Shown: piece by piece, positions 1 through 8,222 of the stretch | How positions within the stretch are numbered: position 1 is the first letter of the stretch | Layout: each line of letters opens with the position of its first letter | Assembly: GCA_903885165.1 (NCBI GenBank) | Contig: CAISHO010000137.1 | Coordinates: 1 to 42,092, forward strand | Source of the DNA: an uncultured Nitrosomonadales bacterium | GTDB taxonomy: Bacteria; Pseudomonadota; Gammaproteobacteria; Burkholderiales; Gallionellaceae | DNA length: 42,092 bases | Direction of reading: 5' to 3' | Notes under the pieces: model-generated | Databases searched by the model: none | Seen by the model: the letters and a program-made list of their open reading frames with translations, nothing else | Told to the model about the DNA's origin: nothing | Made by a program: the position numbers and the translations under genes

Positions 1-41
1 CTGAATAACTGCTCCTCCGATAAAGACCTGACCCCCTCCCT

Positions 42-125
42 CGTAGGGCGGAAGCCCCTTTGCGGGGCGTTCCGCCAAACTATTTGCGCAGTGTCGGAAC
101 GCCCCGTTGGGGCTTCCGACCTACG
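42..125. repeat. Pair of inverted REP-like palindromic units
   Basis: Two copies of a roughly 33-base unit (42-76 and 93-125) lie head to head. The left begins cgtagggcggaagcccc and the right, read on the other strand, begins cgtaggtcggaagcccc. Each unit can also fold on itself, pairing gcggaa with ttccgc and cccc with gggg. The pair ends six bases short of the argA stop codon, so it lies in the 3' region of the argA transcript, where such elements often stabilise or end mRNAs. Bases 1-41 to its left show nothing I can name. Confidence 0.7.
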
Positions 126-130
126 CCTAG

Positions 131-1453
131 CTAGATTTTTCGCATGAATACCTTGGATTTACGCTGGTAGTTATACAGTGTCTTTTTCTGCGCGGGCAGG
201 GTGGTGACCTCGCTCTCCACAAACCCGCGCTCCAAAAACCAGTGAGCGGTGCGCGTGGTGAGCACAAACAGCTTCTTTAGCCCCTGTAATTTTGCCAGTT
301 CAATCATATGGTTGAGTACGGCCTCACCGTAGCCGTGGTCACGGAATTGTAAATCCACGGCCAGGCAGGCGAGTTCCGCCGACGCTTCATCGGGGAACGG
401 GTAGAGCGCGGCACATCCGACGATGTGATGGTCGTGTTCCAACACCACGAAGCGCTCGATTTCACGTTCCAGTAGTTCGCGTGAACGTCTGACCAAAATT
501 CCCTGCTCCTCCAGCGGACGCAGCAGTTTCAATATACCGCCGACATCCTCAATAGACGCATCCCGCAAGGTGTTGAGTGTGGATTCGACTACCATCGTGC
601 CGATGCCTTCATTGCTGAACAACTCTTGCAGCACAGCCCCGTCGGTGTGACGGCTGATCAGATGCGTACGGGCTACACCGGCTTCGCAGGCGCGGATGGC
701 ACAGGGCAAAAACAGGTTTACATCATCGGGTTGGCGGCACTTTGCAGTCAGCACAGCCTGCGCTTGCGCGATGGTCAATTCTTTGAGCAGCGCCTCATTT
801 GTGTCCAGTACGCCGTCGGTGTCCATTAAAAATACCAGCTTGTCGGCGTCGAGCGCGATGGCGGTGGCGGTGGCCACGTCTTCCAGCGTCAGATTGAATA
901 CTTCACCGGTAGGCGAAAAGCCCAGCGGTGAGAGCAATACGACTTCGCCGAATTCCATCCGGTCGTTGAGCGCCGCGACATCCACTTTGCGCACGGTACC
1001 TGTGTGCTGCAAGTCCACGCCGTTGATCACGCCGATTGGCTGAGCGGTGATGAAGTTACCACCCGCCACGCGGATGTCGGCATTGGCCATCGGCGAATTT
1101 GCCAGCCCCATTGACAGCAGCGCCTCGATCTCAAGCCGTACGCGGCCTACCGCCTCCTTCACGCATTGCATGGTCTGGGCATCGGTCAGGCGGATGCCCT
1201 GATGGTAGCTGTCGCTGATATTGCGCGTGGCTAAATGCTGCTCGATCTGTGGACGCGCACCGTGCACCAGCACCAGGCGAATACCGAGCGCGGCTAACAG
1301 GTTGAAATCATGGGTTAGTTCGACAAACTTTCCATCCGCGACCATTTCGCCGCCAAACGCGATAACAAAAGTCTTGCCGCGAAAGGAATTGATATACGGC
1401 GCGACAGAGCGAAACCAGGCAACAAAATCAGCGGGGGTGGTCTTGATCGGCAT
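131..1453 (-). CDS. argA: Amino-acid N-acetyltransferase (N-acetylglutamate synthase)
   Basis: ArgA makes N-acetylglutamate from glutamate and acetyl-CoA, the first step of arginine synthesis in the cytoplasm. The 440-residue product has the usual two-domain layout. An amino-acid-kinase-like domain fills about residues 20-285 (FVIAFGGEMVADG and LVLVHGARPQI near the start) and a GNAT acetyltransferase domain about 300-430 (LAVDLQFRDHGYGEAVL is the acetyl-CoA loop). The length is normal for the bacterial bifunctional-looking ArgA family, and the kinase-like domain in this family serves arginine feedback binding. The start MPIKTTPADFVAWFRSVAPY matches the usual ArgA beginning. The gene lies downstream of rsmE on the same strand, but a 220-base AT-rich gap with an inverted repeat separates them, so it probably has its own promoter. 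Confidence 0.95.
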   Translation of the reverse strand: MPIKTTPADFVAWFRSVAPYINSFRGKTFVIAFGGEMVADGKFVELTHDFNLLAALGIRLVLVHGARPQIEQHLATRNISDSYHQGIRLTDAQTMQCVKEAVGRVRLEIEALLSMGLANSPMANADIRVAGGNFITAQPIGVINGVDLQHTGTVRKVDVAALNDRMEFGEVVLLSPLGFSPTGEVFNLTLEDVATATAIALDADKLVFLMDTDGVLDTNEALLKELTIAQAQAVLTAKCRQPDDVNLFLPCAIRACEAGVARTHLISRHTDGAVLQELFSNEGIGTMVVESTLNTLRDASIEDVGGILKLLRPLEEQGILVRRSRELLEREIERFVVLEHDHHIVGCAALYPFPDEASAELACLAVDLQFRDHGYGEAVLNHMIELAKLQGLKKLFVLTTRTAHWFLERGFVESEVTTLPAQKKTLYNYQRKSKVFMRKI

Positions 1454-1509
1454 TGAAAATCCTTTTCAGTTTGTGCGCATCATGCCGCGCTATTGCTTAG
1501 AAAAAGCAT

Positions 1510-1661
1510 TGTCCACGAAAGACACGAAAAGCACGGAATTAAAAACAAGAAAATTAAATTAATCTGCTGTTGCTTCAAACTAGCCAAAAACAATAAAAAC
1601 AACTAATTACACAACCATACATAAAATACTGTATCAGATTTTTTCGTGTCTTTCGTGGACA
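1510..1661. repeat. AT-rich insert bounded by perfect 21-base inverted repeats
   Basis: Bases 1510-1530 (core gtccacgaaagacacgaaaa) are repeated exactly as their reverse complement at 1641-1661. The 110 bases between them are strongly A/T-rich, unlike the flanking genes. The element fills most of the gap between the stop of rsmE and the start of argA. It has the layout of a small non-autonomous mobile element or a large cruciform repeat. No ORF in it is credible. Confidence 0.7.
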
Positions 1662-1673
1662 GGTATTTGATTG

Positions 1674-2405
1674 TTAACAAAAATCGCCCCACAGGGTTTG
1701 CAGCGCGGCCAGTCCTGCGACGGCGGCGGTTTCGGTACGCATCACCCGTGCGCCCAGTTTCACTGGAGTGAAGCCGCACAGCAGTGCGGAATCGCTTTCT
1801 GCCATGCTAAAGCCGCCCTCCGCACCGATTAGCAACACGACGGTGCCTTGCGGTTTTTCCTGCGCTTGCAATGACGTTGCGCCCTGCGGTAACAATATGA
1901 ATTTACTAATTTTTTCTGTACGCATCTGTTGCAGCCAGACCATGATATCCAATGGCGGATGAATCGCTGGCAGCACATTGCGCCCGCATTGCTCGCAAGC
2001 TGCGATGACTACCTGTTGCCAGTGCTCGGTGCGTTTGGCCGCACGCTCCGCAGACAATTTGGCGACGCTGCGCTCGGTGGCCAGCGGTTGAATCTCGGTG
2101 ACGCCCAGTTCGGTGGCTTTCTGGATCACCCAGTCCATCTTTTCGCTGCTGGACAAGGCTTGTGCCAGAACCACTCGCAGCGGGGATTCGCGATCGACCT
2201 CGATTTCGGTGAGTTGGCCTATTACCACCTGTTTTCCGCTCAAATCCTCGATGATGCCGTGGCACTCGCGCCCCTCGCCGTCGAACAGCTGCACCGGTTC
2301 ACCGGCACGCAGACGTAACACCCGACTGGCGTGATGCGCCGCATCGGGAGGCAAATTGAACGACCCATGAGCGGGTAGTGGAGGCGGACAGTAGAAGCGC
2401 GGCAT
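1674..2405 (-). CDS. rsmE: 16S rRNA (uracil(1498)-N(3))-methyltransferase
   Basis: RsmE methylates N3 of U1498 in 16S rRNA in the assembled small subunit, using S-adenosylmethionine. The 243-residue product has an N-terminal PUA-like part (PDAAHHASRVLRLRAGEPVQLFDGEG) and a C-terminal SPOUT domain. The knot motifs are VVLLIGAEGGFS and LGARVMRTETAAVAGL, equivalent to the family's GPEGG and LG-RILR-ETA. The reading frame is open further upstream to 2453, but the family start fits MPRFYCPPPLP at 2405, so I chose that ATG. It diverges from the thioredoxin-like gene at 2478, leaving about 70 bases for two promoters. Confidence 0.94.
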   Translation of the reverse strand: MPRFYCPPPLPAHGSFNLPPDAAHHASRVLRLRAGEPVQLFDGEGRECHGIIEDLSGKQVVIGQLTEIEVDRESPLRVVLAQALSSSEKMDWVIQKATELGVTEIQPLATERSVAKLSAERAAKRTEHWQQVVIAACEQCGRNVLPAIHPPLDIMVWLQQMRTEKISKFILLPQGATSLQAQEKPQGTVVLLIGAEGGFSMAESDSALLCGFTPVKLGARVMRTETAAVAGLAALQTLWGDFC

Positions 2406-2477
2406 GATGAACACAGTATAGAGTGACGAACGGGCGTGATAATATACCGCCACAAAAAAATTTGTCAGGAGTATACG

Positions 2478-3026
2478 ATGGTCAGTTTACAACCTCCGTT
2501 ATGTGATTTTGGCTGGAAGGCCCCGAATTTTGATCTGCACGGTGTCGATGGCGTGCGTTACAACCTTGCGAATGCGCGCGGTAAAAACGGTTTGCTGGTG
2601 ATGTTTATCTGCAATCATTGCCCGTATGTGCAGTCGATACGCGACCGTCTGGTGCGCGATACGAAGGCTCTGAAGGAACACGGCATCAACAGTATCGCCA
2701 TCATGTCGAACGACCCGTCTGATTACGCGGAAGACTCATTTGATAACATGAAACTGGTAGCAGAGCAGTTTGGCTATCCCTTTCCCTATGTCTGGGATGA
2801 GAGTCAGCAAGTGGCGAAAGACTACGGCGCGGTGTGCACGCCGGATTTTTTCGGCTTCAATGCCGATATGGAGCTGCAATATCGAGGCCGACTGGATGCT
2901 TCCCGCAAAGAGGCCGTGCCCGATGCGTCGCGCGACTTGTACAACGCGATGTTGCAAGTGGCAAAGACCGGGCGGGGGCCCGAGGCGCAAATCGCCAGCA
3001 TGGGTTGCTCGATTAAGTGGAAATAA
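2478..3026 (+). CDS. Thioredoxin-fold (peroxiredoxin-like) protein with CxxC
   Basis: This 182-residue soluble protein belongs to the AhpC/TSA-like thioredoxin superfamily. Features are the N-terminal PxF-type strand (KAPNFDLHGVDG), the redox motif CNHCPYV with Cys45 and Cys48, and a later VCTPDFFGFNADMELQYRGRLD stretch that supplies the cis-Pro region. The CNHCPYVQS motif is typical of a small family of putative thiol oxidoreductases without an assigned substrate. The start at 2478 is supported by aggag ending about six bases before the ATG; an upstream in-frame ATG at 2436 has no such site. It ends inside the open frame of the next gene, so the two may be co-transcribed. The specific role is unknown. 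Confidence 0.85.
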   Translation: MVSLQPPLCDFGWKAPNFDLHGVDGVRYNLANARGKNGLLVMFICNHCPYVQSIRDRLVRDTKALKEHGINSIAIMSNDPSDYAEDSFDNMKLVAEQFGYPFPYVWDESQQVAKDYGAVCTPDFFGFNADMELQYRGRLDASRKEAVPDASRDLYNAMLQVAKTGRGPEAQIASMGCSIKWK

Positions 3027-3064
3027 CGGCCTTAATCAGGCACGGAATCAAGAGTAGAAAGGCA

Positions 3065-3898
3065 ATGATAATTGAAAGGCCAAGTATGTCGAGGACCAAT
3101 ACAGTGGGGATGAGCGCCTTGCTCAAGGCAGCTATTGCGGCTGTCAAGCTGGTGGCGGCCGAAGAAATTATGCCCCGTTACCTCAAAGTGGCGCATCAGC
3201 ATAAAAGCGATGGTAGCGTCTGCACCGATGCGGATATCGCCACGCAAACCGCGTTGATCCGTAAGTTGCAGGCGATTTATAATGTGCCGGTGCTGGGAGA
3301 AGAAATGCCCGAGGAAGAGCAGTTAGCGATCTGGAAATCGTCTCAGGACGGCTTGTGGTGTATAGATCCTATCGATGGCACCTCAAACTTCGTGCACGGC
3401 CTGCCCTATTTCGCGGTGTCGGTTGCCCTGCAGCGCAATGGACGCAGCGTGCTGGGCGTGGTGTATGACCCGGTAGCGGATGAAGTTTTTGCCGCAGAAG
3501 CGGGCAAGGGTGCATTTTTGAACGGTGAAAAACTGGTCGGTCACATGACTATGGCCACGATGAATGAAGCGCTGGCGAATGTCGATTTGAAACGGCTCAA
3601 TGCCCGGTTGGCGGCGAAATTAGCTACTGACCCGCCTTGCGCCTCGCAGCGCAACTTCGGCGCCAGTGCGCTGGACTGGTGCTATACCGCAGCGGGTCGC
3701 TTTGACCTGTATTTGCATGGCGGGCAAAAACTCTGGGATTATGCAGCAGGGATGTTGATTTTGTCAGAATCGGGTGGTTATGCCTGCTGTATCGAGGGCG
3801 ACGATTTTTGCTCGGGCAACGTGTGGCAACGTTCCGTCATTGCCGCGCGCAGCGAAACGCTGTTCCACGAGTGGAAAAACTGGATACGCGCACAGTAA
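3065..3898 (+). CDS. Inositol monophosphatase family protein
   Basis: This is a metal-dependent sugar or inositol phosphate phosphatase of the SuhB/CysQ/HisN superfamily. Three family signatures are visible. VLGEEMPEEE carries the Glu metal ligands, DPIDGTSNFVHGLPYFAVSVAL is the central D-P-x-D-G-T motif, and LWDYAAGMLILSESGG is the C-terminal W-D-x-A-A-G motif. At about 277 residues it has the normal length. The substrate cannot be told from sequence: it could be inositol-1-phosphate, fructose-1,6-bisphosphate, histidinol phosphate or PAP. The start is uncertain. The ATG at 3065 has agaaagg upstream; the ATG at 3110 would give a product of 262 residues that also keeps the whole domain. Confidence 0.88.
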   Translation: MIIERPSMSRTNTVGMSALLKAAIAAVKLVAAEEIMPRYLKVAHQHKSDGSVCTDADIATQTALIRKLQAIYNVPVLGEEMPEEEQLAIWKSSQDGLWCIDPIDGTSNFVHGLPYFAVSVALQRNGRSVLGVVYDPVADEVFAAEAGKGAFLNGEKLVGHMTMATMNEALANVDLKRLNARLAAKLATDPPCASQRNFGASALDWCYTAAGRFDLYLHGGQKLWDYAAGMLILSESGGYACCIEGDDFCSGNVWQRSVIAARSETLFHEWKNWIRAQ

Positions 3899-3933
3899 CG
3901 GCGCTATCACTTTAGTAAGATGAGGGAATTAGT

Positions 3934-5307
3934 TTGAAAATTTTGATACTAGGTGCGGGGCAGGTCGGATCAACGGTGGCGGAAAGTCTGGTGAGCGAGG
4001 CTAACGATATCACGGTAATTGATTCGGATGCGGCGAAGCTGGCGTTGTTGCAGGAGCGCCTCGATCTGCGCACGCTGGTTGGCAATGCGTCCAATCCTTC
4101 CGTGCTGGAACAGGCGGGGATTGCCGATACCGACATGCTGCTGGCCGTCACGCAAAGCGATGAAGTGAATATGGTGGCTTGCAAACTGGCCGCCAGTCTT
4201 TACAACACCCCGACGCGTATCGCCCGTATTCGTTCCACCGATTACCTGTCCAGGCCGGAATTGTTCAACAAGAATAATTTCTGTGTGGACTTTTCAATCT
4301 GTCCGGAACAGATACTCACAGATTACATCAGCAAGCTGATTGAGTTTCCCGAGGCGTTGCAAGTATTGCAGTTTGCCGAAGGGCGCGCTTCTCTGGTCGC
4401 GGTACGCGCCTTTAAAGGCGGGCCGCTGGTGGGAAAACCGTTGAGCTTCTTGCATACTCACATGCCCCATGTGGATGCGCGTGTCGCGGCAATTTTCCGC
4501 AAGGACAGCCCGCTGATCCCCGAAGGTGACACCGTGATCGAGGAAGGCGATGAAATATTCTTTATCGCTGCGTCGAAAAATATCCGCGATGTATTGAAAG
4601 AAATGCGTCGCATGGACAAGCCTGCGAAACGAGTGATGATCGTCGGCGGTGGAAATATCGGTCGTCGTCTGGCCCGCGCGCTGGAACAGGACTATCAGGT
4701 CAAACTGATTGAATTCAATAAAAAAGCTTGTAGTAAGCTCGCCGGGGAACTGGCTAAAACGTTGGTGCTGAACGGCGACGGAACGGATGAGAAACTACTG
4801 CAGCAGGAAAATGTCGGCGAAGTCGACGTGTTCTGCGCACTCACTAACGACGATGAGAACAATATCATGTCGTCGCTGCTGGCCAAGCAGGCCGGCGCGC
4901 GCAAAGTCATCGCGCTGATCAACCGCAGTGCCTATGTCGATTTGGTACAGGGCGGCAAGATTGATATCGCCTTGTCTCCGGCGCAGGTCACGATCGGTTC
5001 GCTGTTGGCGTATGTGCGTCAGGGCGATGTGGCGGCGGTGCACTCGCTGCGACGGGGGGCTGCCGAAGCGCTGGAACTTGTCGCACACGGCGACCGTAAG
5101 TCTTCGCGTATTGTGGGACGGCGCATTGATGAAATTGATTTGCCCAAGGGGGCGACCATTGGTGCTGTGGTGCGTGGTGACGAAGTCATCATGGGACATC
5201 ACGATACGCGCATCGAGGCGGATGATCACGTCATCGTCTTCGTCATCAACAAAGCGATGGTGAAGAAGGTTGAAAAGCTGTTTCAGGTCAACCTCGGGTT
5301 CTTCTGA
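3934..5307 (+). CDS. trkA: Trk system potassium uptake regulatory protein TrkA
   Basis: TrkA is the cytoplasmic NAD-binding subunit that gates the TrkH potassium channel. The 457-residue product has the full duplicated layout of RCK_N-RCK_C-RCK_N-RCK_C. The first Rossmann motif is GAGQVGSTVAESL at residues 7-19 and the second GGGNIGRRLARAL begins near residue 238. The start is a TTG at 3934, supported by gaggga about seven bases upstream and by the exact family beginning MKILILGAGQVG. No ATG is available in frame before the Rossmann motif. The stop codon overlaps the trkH start by one base, so the two are translationally coupled. Confidence 0.95.
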   Translation: MKILILGAGQVGSTVAESLVSEANDITVIDSDAAKLALLQERLDLRTLVGNASNPSVLEQAGIADTDMLLAVTQSDEVNMVACKLAASLYNTPTRIARIRSTDYLSRPELFNKNNFCVDFSICPEQILTDYISKLIEFPEALQVLQFAEGRASLVAVRAFKGGPLVGKPLSFLHTHMPHVDARVAAIFRKDSPLIPEGDTVIEEGDEIFFIAASKNIRDVLKEMRRMDKPAKRVMIVGGGNIGRRLARALEQDYQVKLIEFNKKACSKLAGELAKTLVLNGDGTDEKLLQQENVGEVDVFCALTNDDENNIMSSLLAKQAGARKVIALINRSAYVDLVQGGKIDIALSPAQVTIGSLLAYVRQGDVAAVHSLRRGAAEALELVAHGDRKSSRIVGRRIDEIDLPKGATIGAVVRGDEVIMGHHDTRIEADDHVIVFVINKAMVKKVEKLFQVNLGFF

Positions 5308-6767
5308 TGGGACGCACGCTGACCGTTATTCACGCCTTGGGGTTGATGCTGGTGGTATTTAGCCTAGCTTATCTGATGCCGCTGGTGACGGCGTTGATAT
5401 ATGCACAGACAGATGTCTTTGAAGACTTCCTGCGTGCGATGTTGTTGACGCTGGCCTCAGGTGTGCTGATGTGGATATTGACCCGCCGCTACAAGGGCGA
5501 GTTGTCTATCCGCCACGGATTTTTGCTGGTGGTGGTGATGTGGACGGCGATGCCGGCCTTCGCGACCTTGCCCTTGTTATTTAACATGCCGTTGCTGTCC
5601 TTTACGGATGCCTACTTTGAAACCATGTCGGGCATCACCACCACGGGTGCCACCGTGCTAACAGGTTTAGATTACCTGCCACCCGCCATCAATATCTGGC
5701 GCAATGAGCTGAGCTGGTTAGGCGGTATGGGCATCATTGTGCTGGCGGTGGCCATTCTCCCTTTGCTGGGCGTAGGCGGACGGCAATTGTTCAAGGCGGA
5801 AACACCCGGCCCCATGAAAGATACGGCTTTGACACCGCGCATCACCGAGACCGCACGCAATCTCTGGCTGGTCTATCTGGGTATTACTATCGCCTGTATC
5901 GCCTCGCTGAAGCTCGTGGGTATGAGTTGGTTTGATGCAATTTGCCACGCTTTAGCCACCATGGCGTTGGGCGGATTTTCCACTCATGACGCCAGTGTAG
6001 GTTATTTCAATTCGCCAGCAATCGAGGCTGTGTTGATGGTCTTTATGCTGATGGCCGCGATCAATTTTTCAACGCATTTTTTAGTCTGGCGAAAAAGGAG
6101 CCTGACTCCTTATCGGCAGGATGTGGAGGGGTTGGCGACAATTGGACTGACGTTGCTCAGTTGTGTTGGCATTGCCGGATTCCTGTGGTGGAAGGGAGCT
6201 TATCCCGATTTTCTGACATCGCTGCGTTATGCTAGCTTTAATGTCATTTCGGTGGCGACGGATAGCGGTTTTTCCAACACCGACTTCAACCAATGGCCGC
6301 TGTTCGCGCCGATGTGGATGTTGTTGTTGAGTTGCGTGGTCGCCAGTTCAGGTTCCACCGGCGGCGGCATCAAGATGGTGCGCACGTTGGTGCTTGTCAA
6401 ACAGGCGGGGCGTGAGTTCGTCAAGTTGCTCCATCCATCCGCCATCAACCCACTGAAAATTGGCGGTCACGTGGTGCCTAATAGCGTGGTTTTTTCGGTG
6501 CTGGGTTTCATCTTCCTGTATTTTATGAGTGTCACGATCCTGACCTTCGCGCTGCTGATCAGCGGGCTCGATCTAATTTCGTCGCTGTCTGCGGTGTTGG
6601 CCTGCCTCAACAATGCAGGACCTGGTTTGGGCGTGGTGGGGCCAGCCAGTAATTTCGGGGTATTGACTGACTTTCAGACCTGGGTATGCACTTTCGCAAT
6701 GTTGCTCGGCCGACTGGAGATTTTCACACTGCTGATCCTGTTTACACCACAGTTTTGGCGGCGTTAA
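5307..6767 (+). CDS. trkH: Trk potassium uptake system membrane protein TrkH/TrkG
   Basis: TrkH is the inner-membrane potassium-translocating subunit, built from four repeats of helix-pore loop-helix. The 486-residue product is strongly hydrophobic throughout. It shows the selectivity-filter type loops: ETMSGITTTGATVL (first), ALGGFSTHDASVGYF (second), ATDSGFSNTDFNQWP (third) and CLNNAGPGLGVVGP (fourth). SGSTGGGIKMVRTLVL is the conserved SGSxGGG turn. The ATG shares its A with the last base of the trkA stop. Together with TrkA this is a complete Trk system. The 160 bases that follow, before pilG, show no clear terminator. Confidence 0.95.
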   Translation: MGRTLTVIHALGLMLVVFSLAYLMPLVTALIYAQTDVFEDFLRAMLLTLASGVLMWILTRRYKGELSIRHGFLLVVVMWTAMPAFATLPLLFNMPLLSFTDAYFETMSGITTTGATVLTGLDYLPPAINIWRNELSWLGGMGIIVLAVAILPLLGVGGRQLFKAETPGPMKDTALTPRITETARNLWLVYLGITIACIASLKLVGMSWFDAICHALATMALGGFSTHDASVGYFNSPAIEAVLMVFMLMAAINFSTHFLVWRKRSLTPYRQDVEGLATIGLTLLSCVGIAGFLWWKGAYPDFLTSLRYASFNVISVATDSGFSNTDFNQWPLFAPMWMLLLSCVVASSGSTGGGIKMVRTLVLVKQAGREFVKLLHPSAINPLKIGGHVVPNSVVFSVLGFIFLYFMSVTILTFALLISGLDLISSLSAVLACLNNAGPGLGVVGPASNFGVLTDFQTWVCTFAMLLGRLEIFTLLILFTPQFWRR

Positions 6768-6927
6768 GTGCAGAAAAAACAGGTTTTGACGGCTATGGCC
6801 AGCAGGAGTTGAAAATCTGTTGAAATTACACAAGACAGGCGGACGGCTATCGGTTAGGATTGCAACCTAAATTCGTATGAATATCTAGAGTGGCGACGTA
6901 TTAGCGCCAAACAGGGGGGGTAAGAAG

Positions 6928-7326
6928 TTGAACGCAGAATTGCCATTATTGGGCGTAAAAGTGGTGTTGATTGACGATAGCAACACGATACGGCGCAGCG
7001 GAGAGATATTCCTGACACAAGCAGGATGCCAGGTCGTGCTGGCGGAAGACGGGTTTGACGGCTTGTCCAAAGTAGTTGATACACTACCCGATATTATTTT
7101 CGTGGATGTGATGATGCCACGTCTGGATGGCTACCAGACCTGCGCGCTGATCAAAAATCACCAGTTGTTTAAAAAAATTCCCGTCGTCATGCTGACCAGC
7201 AAGGATACCTTGTTCGATCGCGCGCGCGGTAAATTGGTTGGTTCCGACCAGTATCTCATTAAACCCTTTAACAAAAAAAGCCTGATAGAATCGGTTATCA
7301 GACATACACAGCAACAGGAGCGATAA
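6928..7326 (+). CDS. pilG: Twitching motility response regulator PilG
   Basis: This is a stand-alone CheY-like receiver domain of the Pil-Chp system, 132 residues with no output domain. The phosphorylation pocket is seen as VVLIDDSNTIRR (acidic pair), FVDVMMPRLDGYQ (phosphoacceptor Asp), VVMLTSKD (Thr/Ser) and YLIKPF (Lys). In the family PilG is phosphorylated by ChpA and promotes pilus extension and cAMP signalling. The start is a TTG at 6928 preceded by a strong purine run (gggggg ending near 6920). It is the first gene of the chemosensory operon and ends one base before the ATG of pilH. Confidence 0.92.
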   Translation: MNAELPLLGVKVVLIDDSNTIRRSGEIFLTQAGCQVVLAEDGFDGLSKVVDTLPDIIFVDVMMPRLDGYQTCALIKNHQLFKKIPVVMLTSKDTLFDRARGKLVGSDQYLIKPFNKKSLIESVIRHTQQQER

Positions 7327-7327
7327 G

Positions 7328-7693
7328 ATGGCAATTAAAAAAGTATTGGTGGTGGACGATTCGGCAACGGAAAGACACATCATTGGCGAGTTGTTGACTA
7401 AGAGCGGTTTTGAGGTTTCTTTCGCCGAAAGCGGTGAAATTGGCGTGGAAAGAGCTAAGCACGACAAACCGGATCTGATCATCATGGATGTGGTGATGCC
7501 CGGTCTGAACGGTTTTCAGGCCACCCGCGCCATTACCAAAGATCCTGAAACCGCCCATATTCCGGTGCTGCTCTGCACCACCAAGGATCAGGAAACCGAC
7601 AAAGTCTGGGGTCTGCGTCAGGGCGCGAAAGACTATCTGGTCAAGCCGGTGAATGCGGCTGAATTGCTCAGTAAAATAGCGGCACAAAACTAA
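7328..7693 (+). CDS. pilH: Twitching motility response regulator PilH
   Basis: This is the second single-domain receiver of the Pil-Chp system, 121 residues. The pocket residues lie in VLVVDDSATERH, LIIMDVVMPGLNGFQ (phosphoacceptor Asp), VLLCTTKDQE and YLVKPV. In Pseudomonas PilH favours pilus retraction and may serve as a phosphate sink opposing PilG. The start follows the pilG stop by one base, so expression is coupled. No DNA-binding or enzymatic domain is present, so output must be by protein-protein contact. Confidence 0.92.
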   Translation: MAIKKVLVVDDSATERHIIGELLTKSGFEVSFAESGEIGVERAKHDKPDLIIMDVVMPGLNGFQATRAITKDPETAHIPVLLCTTKDQETDKVWGLRQGAKDYLVKPVNAAELLSKIAAQN

Positions 7694-7702
7694 AAATCCA
7701 AC

Positions 7703-8194
7703 ATGGCTAAGCGAACTAATCTGCGCGAATTTCAGCAAAACCTGAGCGACCGCATGCTGGACAAAAGCCGTATGGGCGGACAGTTGCCGTTGCTGGGCGT
7801 GCAGATAGGCGGCCAGAATTGGCTCGTGGAAATGAGAGAGATCAGCGAAGTGCTGTCTCCTCCGCCCATGACCAAAGTGCCGCTGACGCGCGCCTGGTTT
7901 CGCGGCGTTGCCAACGTACGCGGAAATTTATATTGCATCGCCGATCTGGCTGCGTATATGAATCAGGGCGAAGCTTCCGGGGCTGTTTCCAATCGACTCT
8001 TGCTGGTAGCGGATCGCTTTGGCGTGAATGCGGCCCTGCTGGTCGATTGTATTCTGGGTTTGCGCGATGTCAGTCGCTGGCAGAACGATGTAGTTCGTGC
8101 TCACGAGTACACGGATGAACAGGGTGGTGTGTGGCATAAGTTGGGTGTGGTTGACTTGCTAGAACAACCAGATTTTTTGCAAATAGGCATTTAG
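7703..8194 (+). CDS. pilI: CheW-like coupling protein PilI
   Basis: PilI couples the receptor PilJ to the histidine kinase ChpA at the cytoplasmic face of the pole. The 163-residue product is a single CheW domain: [22 protein letters not shown], then [24 protein letters not shown] (the family RGVxNxRGxxxxxxDL pattern), and [26 protein letters not shown]. It lies nine bases after pilH and 28 before pilJ. No strong ribosome binding site is visible, in keeping with coupled translation. Confidence 0.92.
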   Translation: MAKRTNLREFQQNLSDRMLDKSRMGGQLPLLGVQIGGQNWLVEMREISEVLSPPPMTKVPLTRAWFRGVANVRGNLYCIADLAAYMNQGEASGAVSNRLLLVADRFGVNAALLVDCILGLRDVSRWQNDVVRAHEYTDEQGGVWHKLGVVDLLEQPDFLQIGI

Positions 8195-8222
8195 AATTCC
8201 GATAGTCCGGGGGGATAACAGC

